Positions 47,660 through 49,827 of a stretch of DNA of 49,827 nt are shown here, in pieces; the first letter of the stretch is position 1; each line of letters starts with the position of its first letter. The notes under the pieces were generated by a model. That model saw only the letters and a program-made list of their open reading frames with translations. It ran no database searches and was not told the origin of the DNA. A program made the position numbers and the translations under genes. The stretch spans positions 1-49,827 of the forward strand of contig VEQR01000016.1 in NCBI GenBank assembly GCA_018883125.1, written 5' to 3'. The DNA is from Candidatus Kapaibacterium sp. GTDB taxonomy: Bacteria; Bacteroidota; Ignavibacteria; Kapaibacteriales; Kapaibacteriaceae.

Positions 47660-48598
47660 TCAGCTCCAAAGGGGGCGCAGATCAACATTACCTCCGCATA
47701 GAACGATACCCACCCGAGATCCTCGCACCAAATCGGGCTGTTCGAGCAATACACCTAGGGTGACCCCTGCGCTGGGCTCGATGACGAGTTTGAGACGCTC
47801 CATCACGAGCAGCGTGCCACGTCGAATACTCTCCTCGGAGGCCGTTTCAATCTGAACGCCCGTGGAAATGAGCTGCGCTAGAGTGAGATCGCCAAGACCC
47901 GTTCGAAGTCCATCGGCAATGGTCATGCTGTCCACAGGGGGCTGAAGCACGCCGGTCCGGAGTGACTCTTTGGCATCGGCCGCGATCTCCGGCTCGGCAC
48001 CGATCACCCGGGCACCTGGCACCATTGCCCGAACGGCAGTCGAGACACCGCCAAGCAAACCACCACCACCTACGGGAGCCATTACGACGTCAAGGTTCGA
48101 AACCTGCTCGCAGAGTTCCTTACCTGCAGTACCCTGTCCGGCCATCACGCGGTCATCGTTATACGGAGGAACCACATGAGCACCCGTCGTAGCAACGATG
48201 GCCATCATTGTCTCCAGCCGTGACTCCAGCGTCGGCTCGCAGAAGACGATCTCTGCTCCATACCCCTGCACCGCCTCGATCTTTACCACCGGCGCCGTCT
48301 TCGGCATCACAATCGTACAGGGAATACCCCGCAACGATGCAGCGTAGGCAAGGGCCTGGGCGTGATTTCCACTTGAATGCGTTATCACGCCGCCTCGGGC
48401 AGTGTCCTCGTCAAGCAGCATCACCGCGTTCACAGCGCCACGCGCCTTGAACGCCCCAATCTTCTGCAGGTTCTCGCACTTGAAGAAGAGCTCTGCCCCG
48501 AACATCCGGTTAAGCGCACCGGAGGTCATCACCGGTGTTCGGTGTATGAAGGGGGCTATGCGGCCAGCCGCAGCTTCAATGTCGCCGTAGGATATCAC
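47660..48598 (-). CDS. PLP-dependent threonine/serine dehydratase (serine-racemase-like)
   Basis: FFKCENLQKIGAFKARGAVNAV, SSGNHAQALAYAASLRGIPCTIVMP, PVGGGGLLGGV, no ACT domain. Confidence 0.9.
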   Translation of the reverse strand: MISYGDIEAAAGRIAPFIHRTPVMTSGALNRMFGAELFFKCENLQKIGAFKARGAVNAVMLLDEDTARGGVITHSSGNHAQALAYAASLRGIPCTIVMPKTAPVVKIEAVQGYGAEIVFCEPTLESRLETMMAIVATTGAHVVPPYNDDRVMAGQGTAGKELCEQVSNLDVVMAPVGGGGLLGGVSTAVRAMVPGARVIGAEPEIAADAKESLRTGVLQPPVDSMTIADGLRTGLGDLTLAQLISTGVQIETASEESIRRGTLLVMERLKLVIEPSAGVTLGVLLEQPDLVRGSRVGIVLCGGNVDLRPLWS

Positions 48599-48604
48599 GG
48601 TCTG

Positions 48605-49827
48605 TTACATGTTGCGTCGGTACTGTCCACCAACGTCGTACAATGCCCGCGTCATCTGTCCAAGAGAGCAGACCTTGGCTGCGTCCATCAGAGCCGCAAA
48701 GATGTTCCCGTTCTGCACTGCCGTCCGACGCAGGTTCTCAAGAGCACGCTCTGCTTCGATGCCTCCACGTGCCTTTACGCTGGCAACGTTGGATATCTGC
48801 TGCTCCTTCTCGTCGGTCGTCGAGCGAATTACCTCGTCGGGGATCACCGTTGGCGATCCCTTGGAACTCAGGAATGTGTTCACACCAACAATGGGGTACT
48901 GACCCGTGTGCTTGAGTGTTTCGTAGTAGAGAGACTCTTCCTGGATCTTATTGCGCTGATACATGTTCTCCATGGCACCGAGCACACCTCCACGATCCGA
49001 GATGCGCCGAAACTCCGTGCATACGGCCTCCTCAACAAGGTCCGTCAGCTCCTCGATGATGAATGATCCCTGGATAGGGTTCTCATTCTTGGCCAGACCA
49101 AGCTCGCGGTTGATGATCAACTGAATAGCCACGGCCCGACGCACACTTTCCTCTGTTGGCGTGGTGATCGCTTCATCGTAGGCGTTTGTATGAAGCGAGT
49201 TGCAATTGTCGTAGATGGCGTAAAGCGCCTGCAGCGTTGTGCGGATATCGTTGAAGTCGATCTCCTGCGCGTGGAGCGATCGTCCAGACGTCTGGATATG
49301 ATACTTCAGCATCTGCGAACGCTCGTTGCCGCCGTAGACGTTCTTCATGGCCTTTGCCCAGATGCGCCTGGCCACACGGCCGATTACGCTGTACTCGGGG
49401 TCAACTCCGTTGGAGAAGAAAAACGACAGGTTCGGCGCAAAGTCGTCAATGTTCATTCCCCGCGAGAGGTAGTACTCAACGTAGGTGAATCCATTGGCAA
49501 GAGTAAATGCAAGCTGCGTGATGGGGTTCGCACCGGCCTCTGCAATGTGATAACCCGAGATCGATACGGAGTAGAAGTTGCGGACACTTTTCTGAATGAA
49601 ATACTCCTGTACATCACCCATCATGCGCAGCGCAAACTCGGTCGAGAAGATGCAGGTGTTCTGTGCCTGATCCTCTTTGAGAATGTCAGCCTGCACAGTA
49701 CCACGGACGCTTCGGAGAGCGCGCTGACGGCATTCTTCGTAGAGATCCGGCGGAAGTACTTTGTCGCCGGTGATGCCAAGTAACTGAAGACCAAGTCCAT
49801 CATTCCCCTCGGGCAGCTCTGTCGATC
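48605..49827 (-). CDS. icmF: C-terminal part of an acyl-CoA mutase most like fused isobutyryl-CoA mutase (IcmF); 5' part beyond window
   Basis: [120 protein letters not shown], ends [13 protein letters not shown]. Frame stays open past the track's start to the window edge. Confidence 0.85.
   Translation of the reverse strand, partial: STELPEGNDGLGLQLLGITGDKVLPPDLYEECRQRALRSVRGTVQADILKEDQAQNTCIFSTEFALRMMGDVQEYFIQKSVRNFYSVSISGYHIAEAGANPITQLAFTLANGFTYVEYYLSRGMNIDDFAPNLSFFFSNGVDPEYSVIGRVARRIWAKAMKNVYGGNERSQMLKYHIQTSGRSLHAQEIDFNDIRTTLQALYAIYDNCNSLHTNAYDEAITTPTEESVRRAVAIQLIINRELGLAKNENPIQGSFIIEELTDLVEEAVCTEFRRISDRGGVLGAMENMYQRNKIQEESLYYETLKHTGQYPIVGVNTFLSSKGSPTVIPDEVIRSTTDEKEQQISNVASVKARGGIEAERALENLRRTAVQNGNIFAALMDAAKVCSLGQMTRALYDVGGQYRRNM

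Noticed and set aside
1032-49000. Interpreting ARGGGGC as a Chi site
   Set aside because: Roughly equal numbers in both orientations in this window argue against a strongly oriented recombination hotspot; kept only as an open enriched-motif observation.

Overview
The window is about 50 kb of bacterial chromosome. Type IX secretion (T9SS)-style C-terminal domains, a fused branched-chain E1 dehydrogenase, an IcmF-like mutase and a proteorhodopsin/blh/crtY cluster suggest the Bacteroidota-Chlorobi-Ignavibacteria-Kapabacteria group; this taxonomic guess is inference. In order it contains: rlmN (5' part of the gene, running off the left edge and absent from the ORF track); a composite intergenic repeat island; a retinal/rhodopsin cassette (blh, crtY, rhodopsin) bracketed by a second copy of that repeat; an FAD oxidoreductase; an ECF sigma / anti-sigma pair; envelope proteins; metG-ftsL-ftsI; guaA, an MFS transporter, cdd and mutY; a glycosyltransferase group; a ~14 kb block of large T9SS-type surface proteins (28.4-42.1 kb); and a branched-chain acyl/amino-acid neighbourhood (bkd E1 fusion, ilvE, gatB, Thr/Ser dehydratase, icmF). 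Main leads: (1) the rhodopsin has the proton-pump residues and a Gly at the carotenoid-antenna fenestration position; (2) the surface-protein block encodes adjacent candidate cohesin-like and dockerin-like modules plus a recurring unnamed module; (3) the heptamer ARGGGGC looks several-fold over-represented, occurs as inverted pairs (one forming the rhodopsin terminator), and is absent from the surface-protein block; (4) a MITE-like element with 26-bp perfect terminal inverted repeats has a second 111-bp partial copy on the other side of the rhodopsin cassette, with adjoining short-repeat tails supplying the stop codons of two genes. All counts and alignments were made by eye.
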